From Pseudomonas entomophila (GTDB lineage: Bacteria > Pseudomonadota > Gammaproteobacteria > Pseudomonadales > Pseudomonadaceae), in contig NZ_JARPQB010000003.1 of the NCBI RefSeq assembly GCF_029478665.1, positions 1 through 64,000 of the forward strand: DNA of 64,000 nt. The letters run 5' to 3'. This document shows, piece after piece, positions 1-7,523 of the stretch (positions are counted from its first letter, which is position 1; every line of letters starts with the position of its first letter). Position numbers and translations under genes: made by a program. Below the pieces are notes generated by a model. That model was not told the DNA's origin. It searched no databases and saw nothing but the letters and a program-made list of their open reading frames with translations.

Positions 1-127
1 GCGCCGCCTGCGCGGCGCATCGCGGATGAATCCGCTCCTACCGGGCCATGGTTGCCTGCCTGACGCATGGCCCGAAACAAACCTGTGTAGGAGCGGATTC
101 ATCCGCGATGCGCCGCGCAGGCGGCGC
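1..127. repeat. REP-type inverted repeat pair with 40-bp perfect arms
   Basis: Bases 1-40 and 88-127 are exact reverse complements of each other and flank a 47-bp spacer. The inner part of each arm (TAGGAGCGGATTCATCCGCG) is the familiar Pseudomonas putida REP sequence. The outer part (GCGCCGCCTGCGCGGCGC) is an additional palindrome-rich extension. The pair lies upstream of the nag regulator and could terminate or separate transcripts from the preceding, unseen gene. The left edge is at the window boundary, so the repeat could extend further. Confidence 0.85.
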
Positions 128-175
128 CCGGTCTCATGGACGCCACCTCTGCGCCGACGTCCACCAGCAGACCAG

Positions 176-227
176 TGGTATTGACCTGGTATTGAAGTGG
201 TATTAACTTTCACCCCACAACAATACC
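176..227 (+). promoter_or_regulatory. Cluster of TGGTATTGA boxes, probable GntR-family operator of the nag operon
   Basis: TGGTATTGA occurs at 176-184 and 187-195 and TGGTATTAA at 198-206. The three direct repeats start exactly 11 bp apart, so they lie on about the same face of the helix. An inverted partial copy, CAATACC, follows at 221-227, just before the ATG at 241. HutC-type GntR regulators commonly bind such short repeats in their own promoters. Self-regulation by the adjacent regulator, with relief by a phosphorylated amino sugar, is inference. Confidence 0.6.
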
Positions 228-240
228 GGACACCTCCGTC

Positions 241-972
241 ATGCGCCCTCTCACCGCCCTGCGCCCCGACGACAGCGCCGCCACCCCGCTCTACCTGCAG
301 CTGGCGCGCAACCTCGAACAGGCCATCCACGCCGGCCAGTGGAGCGCCGACCAGGCCCTGCCCTCCGAGCGCACCCTCAGCGAAACCCTCGATATTTCCC
401 GCGTCACCGCGCGCAAGGCCCTCGAAGTGCTGCTCGAACAAGGCCTGATCCGCCGCATCCAGGGCTCCGGCACCTTCATCACTCCGCGCCTGGAACAACC
501 CCTGTCGCGCCTGTCGAGCTTCAGCGAGATGCTGCGCATGAAAGGCTTCGCGCCCAGCTCCCTGTGGCTGGAACGCAGCATCGGCAGCCCAAGCAGCGAC
601 GAACTGATCCGCCTGAGCCTGTCGCCCACCGACCAAGTCGCGCGCCTCAAGCGCCTGCGCAAGGCCGACGATATCGTCATGGCGGTGGAGGTCAGCACCT
701 TGCCCGCCCGCTTGCTGGGCGACCCCCAGGCCATCGGCGACTCGCTTTACCAGCATCTCGACCGACTCGGCCGCCCGGTGGTCCGGGCCCTGCAGCACAT
801 CCGCGCGATCAACGCCAGCGACGAGCTGGCCGCCCAGGTCGGCATCGCGCCCGGTACCGCCATGTTGCTGATGACCCGTATCGGTTACCTCGACGACAAC
901 ACCCCCATCGAGCTGACCGACACCTACTGCCGCAACGACTACTACGACTTCGTCGCCGAACTGCGGCGCTGA
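241..972 (+). CDS. nagR: GntR/HutC-family transcriptional regulator of N-acetylglucosamine use (NagR-like)
   Basis: A 243-residue regulator. Residues about 15-80 form a GntR winged helix (PLYLQLARNLEQAI..., then SRVTARKALEVLLEQGLI and the wing RIQGSGTFI). Residues about 95-240 match a UTRA effector domain, ending in IELTDTYCRNDYYDFVAEL. This is the normal HutC-subfamily size and arrangement. It is the first gene of a same-strand run with nagA, a SIS protein, nagF and nagE, and repeated TGGTATTGA boxes lie just upstream. By family knowledge it should sense glucosamine-6-phosphate or GlcNAc-6-phosphate and repress the operon. The ligand is inferred from context. The ATG at 241 gives a complete helix-turn-helix domain. 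Confidence 0.88.
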   Translation: MRPLTALRPDDSAATPLYLQLARNLEQAIHAGQWSADQALPSERTLSETLDISRVTARKALEVLLEQGLIRRIQGSGTFITPRLEQPLSRLSSFSEMLRMKGFAPSSLWLERSIGSPSSDELIRLSLSPTDQVARLKRLRKADDIVMAVEVSTLPARLLGDPQAIGDSLYQHLDRLGRPVVRALQHIRAINASDELAAQVGIAPGTAMLLMTRIGYLDDNTPIELTDTYCRNDYYDFVAELRR

Positions 973-983
973 CCGGAGCCCCC

Positions 984-2072
984 ATGGACATTGCCAATAT
1001 CCTCACCCCCGACGGCTGGGTGCGTGGCCACCTGCACCTGCGCGACGGGCGCATCCAGGCCATCGAAGGCACCCCGTGCGACCCGCGGGACAACGACCTG
1101 CCCTACCTGCTGCCCGGTTTCATCGACCTGCACGTACACGGCGGTGGCGGCAGCGACATCATGCAGGGCGGCGAGGCGTTCGCCACCATCGCCCGCACCC
1201 ACCAGCGTTTCGGCACCACCTCGCTGCTGGCCACCACCATGACCGCCCCTCGCGAGGAACTGGCGAGCGTGCTGGCCGAGCTCGGCGAACACCTCACGCA
1301 ACCCCGCCAGGGCGCGCGCATCCTGGGTGTGCACCTCGAAGGGCCGTACATCAACCCCGGCAAGCTCGGCGCGCAACCGAACTTCGCCCACCAGGCCCTG
1401 CTCGACGAGGTCGAACAGTACCTGGCGCTGGCGCCGATCAAGGTCATCACCATCGCGCCGGAAGTCGCCGGCCACCTGCCGCTGATCCAGGCGCTGAGCG
1501 CACGTGGCATCCGCCTGCAGCTCGGCCACACCCTGGGCAGCTACGAAGAGGGCGTCGCCGCCCTGGAGGCCGGGGCCAGCAGCTTCACCCACCTGTACAA
1601 CGCCATGAGCCCGCTGCACCACCGCGAGCCGGGCATCGTCGGCGCCGCCCTGGCCCACGCCCGCTACGCCGAGCTGATCCCCGACCTGCTGCACGTGCAC
1701 CCCGGCGCCATGAAAGTGGCCCTGCGCGCGATCCCGTGCCTGTACTGCGTGACCGACTCTACCGCCGCCGCCGGCATGCCCGACGGCGAATACCGCCTGG
1801 GCAGCCACACCGTGACCAAGTGCCTGGGCGGTGTACGCCTGCCCGACGGCACCCTGGCCGGCAGCACCCTGACCATGGACCAGGCCCTGCGCAACCTGGT
1901 GAAGATCGGCCTGCCCCTGAGCGAGGCCTCCGACCGTCTGTCGCGCTTCCCCGCCGATTACCTCGGCATCACCGACCGAGGCCGCCTGCAGCCGGGCACC
2001 TGGGCCGACGCGGTGCAACTCGACCGCCAACTGAACCTGACCGCCGTGATGATCGAAGGAGAACAAGCATGA
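984..2072 (+). CDS. nagA: N-acetylglucosamine-6-phosphate deacetylase
   Basis: A 362-residue amidohydrolase that removes acetate from GlcNAc-6-phosphate to give glucosamine-6-phosphate in the cytoplasm. Visible hallmarks are the metal-binding strand FIDLHVHGGGGSDIM near residue 50, GVHLEGPYINPGKLGAQ, the HTLGSYEEG stretch, the FTHLYNAMSPLHHREPG loop and the catalytic-Asp stretch VTDSTAAAGM. The ATG at 984 lies 11 bp after the nagR stop and fits family length. A longer open frame upstream is only a shadow of nagR. The stop overlaps the start of the next gene (ATGA at 2069-2072), so the two are probably translationally coupled. Confidence 0.95.
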   Translation: MDIANILTPDGWVRGHLHLRDGRIQAIEGTPCDPRDNDLPYLLPGFIDLHVHGGGGSDIMQGGEAFATIARTHQRFGTTSLLATTMTAPREELASVLAELGEHLTQPRQGARILGVHLEGPYINPGKLGAQPNFAHQALLDEVEQYLALAPIKVITIAPEVAGHLPLIQALSARGIRLQLGHTLGSYEEGVAALEAGASSFTHLYNAMSPLHHREPGIVGAALAHARYAELIPDLLHVHPGAMKVALRAIPCLYCVTDSTAAAGMPDGEYRLGSHTVTKCLGGVRLPDGTLAGSTLTMDQALRNLVKIGLPLSEASDRLSRFPADYLGITDRGRLQPGTWADAVQLDRQLNLTAVMIEGEQA

Positions 2073-3091
2073 GTTCAAGGATGCTCGAAGAGGCGCGCGC
2101 CTGCGCCAACGTAGTGGAACGCCAGCTGGGCGCGCTGGCCCCGCGCCTGGACACGCTGGCCGAACACCTGCGCCGGCTCGACCCGCACGTGGCGCTGACC
2201 GTGGCCCGGGGCAGCTCCGACCACGCCGCCAGTTACTTCGCCTACATCGCCATGCAGCAACTGGGGTTGCCGGTGGCCTCGCTGCCGATGTCGGTGGTCA
2301 CCTTGCAGCAGGCGCCGCTACGTGTGCGTGGCCAGGTGGCACTGGGTTTCTCCCAGTCGGGGCAAAGCCCGGACCTGGTCGAGAGCCTGCGCCGCCTGGG
2401 CCAGCACGGGGCAACCACGGTAGCGCTGGTCAACGCCGAAGGCTCGCCGCTGGAACATGCCTGCCAGCACCACCTGCCGCTGGGCGCGGGGCCTGAACTG
2501 TCGGTTGCCGCGACCAAGAGCTTCGTCGCCACGCTCAGTGCCAGCGCACAGCTGGTTGCCCACTGGGGCCAGGACCAGGCCCTGCTGCAAGCCTGCCAAG
2601 CCCTGCCCGAGCAACTGCGCCAGGCCGCGAACCTGGACTGGAGCGCGGCCATCGACGGCCTGCAAGGCAGCGAGCGGCTGATGGTGATCGGCCGTGGCGC
2701 AGGCTTCGCCATCGCCCAGGAAGCCGCGCTCAAGTTCAAGGAAACCTCGGTGATCCAGGCCGAGGCCTTCAGCAGCGCCGAAGTGCGCCACGGGCCGATG
2801 GCCCTGATCGACGCCCACTACCCGCTATTGGTGTTCGCCCCCCGGGGTGTCGAACAGGCCGGGCTGCTGCAACTGGCCGCCGACATGCGCCGACGCGGCG
2901 CGCAGGTGTTGCTGGCAGCGCCGAACGACATCGCCGACCGCGACCTGACCCTGGGCTGCGCCGAACACCCCGCGCTCGACCCGCTGCTGGCGATCCAGAG
3001 CTTCTACATCATGGCCGCCGGGCTCGCCGAAGCCCGTGGCCTGGACCCCGACCAGCCGCGCCACCTGAGCAAAGTGACGTGTACGCAATGA
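2069..3091 (+). CDS. SIS-domain glucosamine-6-phosphate deaminase/isomerase (NagB-II type)
   Basis: A 340-residue protein with two SIS domains and no glutaminase domain, so it is not GlmS. The first domain shows ALTVARGSSDHAASYFAYIA and GFSQSGQSPDLVESLRRLG. The second shows GRGAGFAIAQEAALKFKETS and EVRHGPMALI. This is the layout of NagB-II proteins, which convert glucosamine-6-phosphate to fructose-6-phosphate and ammonia and replace the unrelated NagB in many Pseudomonas and Shewanella. Its place directly after nagA, with a 4-bp overlap, and before the GlcNAc PTS supports that role. I see no classical NagB in the window. Confidence 0.88.
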   Translation: MSSRMLEEARACANVVERQLGALAPRLDTLAEHLRRLDPHVALTVARGSSDHAASYFAYIAMQQLGLPVASLPMSVVTLQQAPLRVRGQVALGFSQSGQSPDLVESLRRLGQHGATTVALVNAEGSPLEHACQHHLPLGAGPELSVAATKSFVATLSASAQLVAHWGQDQALLQACQALPEQLRQAANLDWSAAIDGLQGSERLMVIGRGAGFAIAQEAALKFKETSVIQAEAFSSAEVRHGPMALIDAHYPLLVFAPRGVEQAGLLQLAADMRRRGAQVLLAAPNDIADRDLTLGCAEHPALDPLLAIQSFYIMAAGLAEARGLDPDQPRHLSKVTCTQ

Positions 3092-3109
3092 CGCCGCGAG
3101 GAACCGCGC

Positions 3110-5650
3110 ATGTCCAACAATAACAAGATCACCCTCCATGCCCCGCTTGCCGGCCCGCAGGTGGCCCTGGACCAGGTCCCCGACCCGGTGTTCGCCAGTG
3201 GCACCCTCGGCGACGGCGTCGCCATCGACCCGCTCAACGACTGCCTGCACGCACCCTGCGCGGGTGAGGTGGTGCACCTGGCGCGCACCGGTCACGCCCT
3301 CACCCTGCGCGCCGCCAATGGCGCGGAGATCCTCCTGCACATCGGTGTGGACACCGTGCAACTGCTGGGGCGTGGCTTCGAGCCCCTGGTCGCGCTCGGC
3401 GCACGGGTCGAACAGGGCCAACCGCTGATCCGCTTCGACCTGGACCTGGTGGCCCAGCACTGCACCAGCCTGGTCACCGTGATGCTGGTCGGCAACGGCC
3501 AGGACTTCACACTGGAAGCGCTCGACACCCGCTCCAGCGAACTGGGCGCGCCACTGCTGGCGGTGAGCGGCAAGCCCCAGCTGGCAATGCTCGATACCGC
3601 AACCGCCAACGAACAGGCCAACGGCCGTGCCAAGGTGGCCCACCAGGGCGGCCTGCATGCGCGCCCCGCAGCGTTGCTGCGCCAGACCGCCCAGGGCTTC
3701 CGGAGCCGCGTGGAACTGCACTTCCAGGACCGCCACGCCAGCCTCGACAGCCTGGTCGCCGTCATGGGGCTGGGGGTCGGTGAAGGCGACGAGGTCGAAG
3801 TGCGCTGCACCGGCCCGGATGCCGCCGCCGCCTTGCAGGCCGTGCTCCAGGCGCTGCGCACACCCACGGCCGGCGAACGACACGCACCCGCGCCAATGAT
3901 CGCCCACGCACCGGCCAGTACCGAGCCCGGTGTGCTGGCAGGCGTCACGGCGTCGCCCGGCCTGGCCCTCGGCCCGCTGGCGCGCCTGGATGGCATCAGC
4001 CTGCCAGCCGACAGCGGCAACAATGTCCCTGACGAACAACACCAGGCCTTGAAGGACGCGCTGGCCGAGGTGCGCACCGCCATCGACCGCGACTGGCGCC
4101 ACCTGCCCCGTGGCCAGGAAGACGCCGCCGCCATTCTCGAGGCGCACCTGGCCCTGCTCGACGATCCGGCCTTGCTCGATGCCGCGCGCCAGCACATCGA
4201 CGACGGCGTGGCCGCCAGCCATGCCTGGAGCCGCGCCATCGATGCCCAGTGCCAGGTCCTGCGCGGCCTCGGCAACCCGCTGCTGGCCGAGCGCGCCAAC
4301 GACCTGCACGACCTGCAGCAACGCGTGCTGCGCGCCCTGCTCGGGGAAACCCGCGAGCTGCGCCTGCCCCCGTCGGCCGTTGTCGTCGCCCATGAGCTCA
4401 CGCCATCGGACCTGCTGCTGCTGGCCCGCCACGATGTCGCCGGCCTGTGCATGGCCGCCGGCGGCGCCACTTCCCACGTCGCCATCCTGGCCCGCGCCCG
4501 CGGCCTGCCATGCCTGGTCGCGCTCGGCGAAACGCTGCTGGAGCTGGCACCCGGCACCACCCTGGTACTCGATGCCGACAACGGCCGTCTGGAAACCCGC
4601 GCCGATGCTCCACGCCTGGCCGAAGTGCGCCAGCACTGCCAGCAGCGCCGCGAACAGCGCCAGCGCCAGCAGGCCGCCGCCCACGACAGCGCGCGCACCC
4701 GTGATGGCCGCCTGATCGAAGTCGCCGCCAACGTTGCCAGCGCCGACGAAGCCGCCCAGGCCCTGGCCCTGGGCGCCGACGGCATCGGCCTGCTGCGCAG
4801 CGAATTCCTCTTCGTCGACCGCCACACCGCCCCCGACCAGACCGAACAGCACAGCGCTTATCAAGCCGTGCTCGACGCCATGGCCGAACGCCCGGTGATC
4901 ATCCGCACCATCGATGTGGGCGGCGACAAGCAGCTCGACTACCTGCCACTGCCGATCGAGGCCAACCCGGTGCTCGGCTTGCGCGGCATACGCCTCGGCC
5001 AGGTACGCCCGGAACTGCTCGACGAGCAACTGCGCGCCCTGCTCCAGGTGAGCCCGCAACGGCGCTGCCGGATCATGCTGCCCATGGTCACCGAGGTCGA
5101 CGAACTGGTCGCCATCCGCCAGCGCCTCGACCGACTTGCCACCGAACTGGGTGTGATCGAGCGCGCCGAGCTGGGGGTGATGATCGAAGTGCCGGCCGCG
5201 GCCCTGCTGGCCGAGCGCCTGGCCGAGCACGCCGACTTCTTCTCCATCGGCACCAACGACCTGTCGCAGTACACCCTGGCCATGGACCGCGACCATGCCG
5301 GCCTGGCAGCCCGTGTCGACGCCCTGCACCCGGCGCTGCTGCGCCTGATCGACCTGACTTGCCAGGGCGCGGCCAAACACGGTCGCTGGGTGGGCGTGTG
5401 CGGCGCATTGGCCTCCGACCCGCTGGCCACGCCCGTGCTGGTGGGGCTGGGCGTGGCCGAGTTGTCGGTCAGCGCCCCGCAGATCGGCGAGATCAAGGCC
5501 ATCGTCCGCCAGCTCGACACCAAAGAATGCCGACGCTTCAGCCAGGGCCTGCTGGCCCTGGCCAGCGCCAGCGCGGTACGCCAGGCCTGCCGGGACTTCA
5601 GCACCCAGCCCCATGCCCAACACACGGCCCCCGTGGCCCTGCAACAATAA
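3110..5650 (+). CDS. nagF: Fused PTS protein IIA(Glc-type)-HPr-Enzyme I for N-acetylglucosamine
   Basis: An 846-residue cytoplasmic phosphotransfer protein. Residues 1 to about 165 are a glucose-type IIA domain with its active histidine in EILLHIGVDTVQL (H77). Residues about 170-255 are HPr with GGLHARPAALL (H183). From about 270 to the end is Enzyme I, with the PEP-phosphorylated histidine in GGATSHVAILARARGLP (H456) and the PEP-binding motifs RSEFLF, FSIGTNDLSQY and VGVCGALASDP. Phosphate passes from PEP to the partner permease NagE, encoded next. The first codons contain AACAATAACAA (3116-3126), two overlapping matches to the AANAANAA Crc/Hfq motif, so catabolite repression of translation is likely. 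Confidence 0.95.
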   Translation: MSNNNKITLHAPLAGPQVALDQVPDPVFASGTLGDGVAIDPLNDCLHAPCAGEVVHLARTGHALTLRAANGAEILLHIGVDTVQLLGRGFEPLVALGARVEQGQPLIRFDLDLVAQHCTSLVTVMLVGNGQDFTLEALDTRSSELGAPLLAVSGKPQLAMLDTATANEQANGRAKVAHQGGLHARPAALLRQTAQGFRSRVELHFQDRHASLDSLVAVMGLGVGEGDEVEVRCTGPDAAAALQAVLQALRTPTAGERHAPAPMIAHAPASTEPGVLAGVTASPGLALGPLARLDGISLPADSGNNVPDEQHQALKDALAEVRTAIDRDWRHLPRGQEDAAAILEAHLALLDDPALLDAARQHIDDGVAASHAWSRAIDAQCQVLRGLGNPLLAERANDLHDLQQRVLRALLGETRELRLPPSAVVVAHELTPSDLLLLARHDVAGLCMAAGGATSHVAILARARGLPCLVALGETLLELAPGTTLVLDADNGRLETRADAPRLAEVRQHCQQRREQRQRQQAAAHDSARTRDGRLIEVAANVASADEAAQALALGADGIGLLRSEFLFVDRHTAPDQTEQHSAYQAVLDAMAERPVIIRTIDVGGDKQLDYLPLPIEANPVLGLRGIRLGQVRPELLDEQLRALLQVSPQRRCRIMLPMVTEVDELVAIRQRLDRLATELGVIERAELGVMIEVPAAALLAERLAEHADFFSIGTNDLSQYTLAMDRDHAGLAARVDALHPALLRLIDLTCQGAAKHGRWVGVCGALASDPLATPVLVGLGVAELSVSAPQIGEIKAIVRQLDTKECRRFSQGLLALASASAVRQACRDFSTQPHAQHTAPVALQQ
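3116..3126 (+). promoter_or_regulatory. Crc/Hfq-type AANAANAA motif in the first codons of nagF
   Basis: AACAATAACAA contains AACAATAA and AATAACAA in register, 6 bases after the A of the ATG at 3110. In Pseudomonas, A-rich AANAANAA tracts near start codons are where Hfq and Crc bind mRNA to block translation. The motif is seen; activity is inferred. Confidence 0.5.
5643..5650 (+). promoter_or_regulatory. Crc/Hfq-type AANAANAA motif before nagE
   Basis: AACAATAA overlaps the nagF stop codon and lies 12 bases before the nagE ATG at 5663, next to the ribosome-binding sequence TTGGAGCG. It matches the AANAANAA consensus for Hfq/Crc-mediated translational repression in Pseudomonas. Part of the sequence also encodes the nagF C-terminus, so coincidence is possible. 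Confidence 0.45.
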
Positions 5651-5662
5651 TTGGAGCGCACC

Positions 5663-7327
5663 ATGTACCAGCACTTCATCCAGGGCCTGCAACGGCTCGG
5701 CCGCGCCTTGATGCTGCCCATCGCCATCCTGCCCATCGCCGGCCTTCTGCTGCGCCTGGGCGACACTGACCTGCTCGACATCGCCCTGGTGCATGACGCG
5801 GGCCAGGCGATCTTCGCCAACCTGGCGCTGATCTTCGCCGTCGGCATCGCCGTGGGCTTTGCCCGTGACAACAACGGCACCGCCGGCCTTGCCGGCGCCA
5901 TCGGCTACCTGGTGCTGGTGGCGACGCTGAAAGTGATCGATCCCAAGATCGACATGGGCATGCTGGCGGGTATTCTCTGCGGCTTGCTCGGTGGTGGCCT
6001 GTACAACCGCTTCAAGGATATCCAGCTGCCGGACTACCTGGCATTCTTTGGCGGCCGGCGCTTCGTGCCCATCGCCACCGGGGTGTCGGCGGTGTTCCTC
6101 GGGCTATTGTTCGGCTTGATCTGGCCGCCTATCCAGCACGGCATCAACAACCTCGGCCAGCTGATGCTGGAGAGCGGCAGCATCGGGGCGTTCTTCTTCG
6201 GCGTGCTCAACCGGCTGCTGATCATCACTGGCCTGCACCATATCCTCAACAACCTGGTGTGGTTCGTCTTCGGCAGCTTCCAGGCGGCCAGCGGGCAAGT
6301 AGTCACGGGCGACCTGGCGCGTTTCTTCGCCGGCGACCCGCATGCCGGGCAGTTCATGGCCGGTATGTTCCCGGTGATGATCTTCGGCCTGCCAGCCGCC
6401 TGCCTGGCCATGTACCGCCATGCCCTGCCGGCGCGGCGCAAGCTGATCGGCGGGGTGTTGCTGTCGATGGCGTTGACCTCGGCGCTGACCGGGGTGACCG
6501 AGCCGATCGAGTTCGCCTTCATGTTCCTTGCACCCCTGCTGTACCTGATCCATGCCGTGTTGACCGGTTTGTCCATGGCCCTCTGTGACCTGCTGGGCAT
6601 CCGCCTGGGCTTCACCTTCTCCGGCGGCGCCATCGACATGGCCCTGGGCTGGGGCCGCTCCAGCAACGGCTGGCTGGTGTTCCCGCTGGGCCTGGCATAC
6701 GCGCTGCTGTACTACTTCGTGTTCGACTTCTGCATCCGCCGCTTCGACCTGAAAACCCCGGGCCGCGAAGAACAGCCGGCCACGCAGCACGGCAGCAGCG
6801 CCGATGCCGCCCGAGGGCGCCGCTACATCGATGCCTTGGGCGGGGCGGCCAACCTGCAAGGTGTCGATGCCTGCACCACGCGCCTGCGCCTGGTGTTGGC
6901 CGACCGCGCCCTGGCCAACGACCAGGCCTTGAAAGCCCTTGGCGCCCTGGCCGTGGTACGCCCCGGCAGCGGGGGCAGCCTGCAGGTGGTGGTAGGGCCA
7001 ATGGCTGATGCGCTGGCGGATGAGATTCGTGCCGAATTGCCGCTTGCCCCAAGTGCCAACCCACTCGGTGCGGACGTGCCGGCTCCCCTCCTGCAGACGG
7101 TAGACGCAGCACAATGGTTGCAAGCATTAGGCGGCCGGGAAAACCTGCTCAAAGCGCAGTGCGTGGCGCTAAGCCGGGTGCGCATTGAGCTCAAGGATCA
7201 GCAGCGCGTCGACGCCTCACGGTTGATGAGCCTGGGTTGCCTAGGCATCAGCCCACAGCCGAATGGCGTTTGGCATTTGCTGCTGGGCGCTCGGGCAGCG
7301 TCGCTGAGCCGGGCACTGGACAACTGA
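5663..7327 (+). CDS. nagE: N-acetylglucosamine-specific PTS permease, IICB
   Basis: A 554-residue inner-membrane permease that takes up and phosphorylates GlcNAc. Residues about 1-370 are the multi-span IIC domain (GLQRLGRALMLPIAILPIAGLL at the N-terminus; TGVTEPIEFAFMFLAPLLY near the sugar-binding region). The IIB domain follows, with the phospho-cysteine in VDACTTRLRLVL (C404). After a linker, residues about 485-550 look like a second, degenerate IIB (QCVALSRVRIEL), where the usual CxTRLR is altered. The ATG at 5663 follows a TTGGAGCG ribosome-binding site. An in-frame TTG at 5651 is less likely. It works with NagF, whose gene ends 12 bp upstream. Confidence 0.93.
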   Translation: MYQHFIQGLQRLGRALMLPIAILPIAGLLLRLGDTDLLDIALVHDAGQAIFANLALIFAVGIAVGFARDNNGTAGLAGAIGYLVLVATLKVIDPKIDMGMLAGILCGLLGGGLYNRFKDIQLPDYLAFFGGRRFVPIATGVSAVFLGLLFGLIWPPIQHGINNLGQLMLESGSIGAFFFGVLNRLLIITGLHHILNNLVWFVFGSFQAASGQVVTGDLARFFAGDPHAGQFMAGMFPVMIFGLPAACLAMYRHALPARRKLIGGVLLSMALTSALTGVTEPIEFAFMFLAPLLYLIHAVLTGLSMALCDLLGIRLGFTFSGGAIDMALGWGRSSNGWLVFPLGLAYALLYYFVFDFCIRRFDLKTPGREEQPATQHGSSADAARGRRYIDALGGAANLQGVDACTTRLRLVLADRALANDQALKALGALAVVRPGSGGSLQVVVGPMADALADEIRAELPLAPSANPLGADVPAPLLQTVDAAQWLQALGGRENLLKAQCVALSRVRIELKDQQRVDASRLMSLGCLGISPQPNGVWHLLLGARAASLSRALDN

Positions 7328-7337
7328 CGGGTCATGC

Positions 7338-7367
7338 AGGGGCACAGCCGTCAGCGGTTTTGCCCCT
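7338..7367 (+). terminator. Possible terminator hairpin after nagE
   Basis: AGGGGCA (7338-7344) pairs with TGCCCCT (7361-7367) across a 16-base loop, 10 bases after the nagE stop. No good T-tract follows, so this is a weak candidate for the end of the nag operon. Confidence 0.3.
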
Positions 7368-7523
7368 CACACTGCGTGTAGGAAAACCCCGCAATAACTC
7401 GCAAGAAACAAGCGCTCCCGCAGAAGGACCAGGCTGAAACCACTGTAGGGTAGTTGTTCCATATTCGTATACCGCCCGCCGAACAGCACTGTGGCCCTCA
7501 CAACCATTGATGAGGACGCCACC

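Noticed and set aside
2069..3091. The SIS protein as GlmS
   Set aside because: The N-terminal glutaminase domain is absent and the gene lies in a catabolic nag operon.
2825..5794. A 989-codon open frame on the minus strand opposite nagF
   Set aside because: Antisense shadow of nagF with no recognisable domains and no ribosome-binding site.
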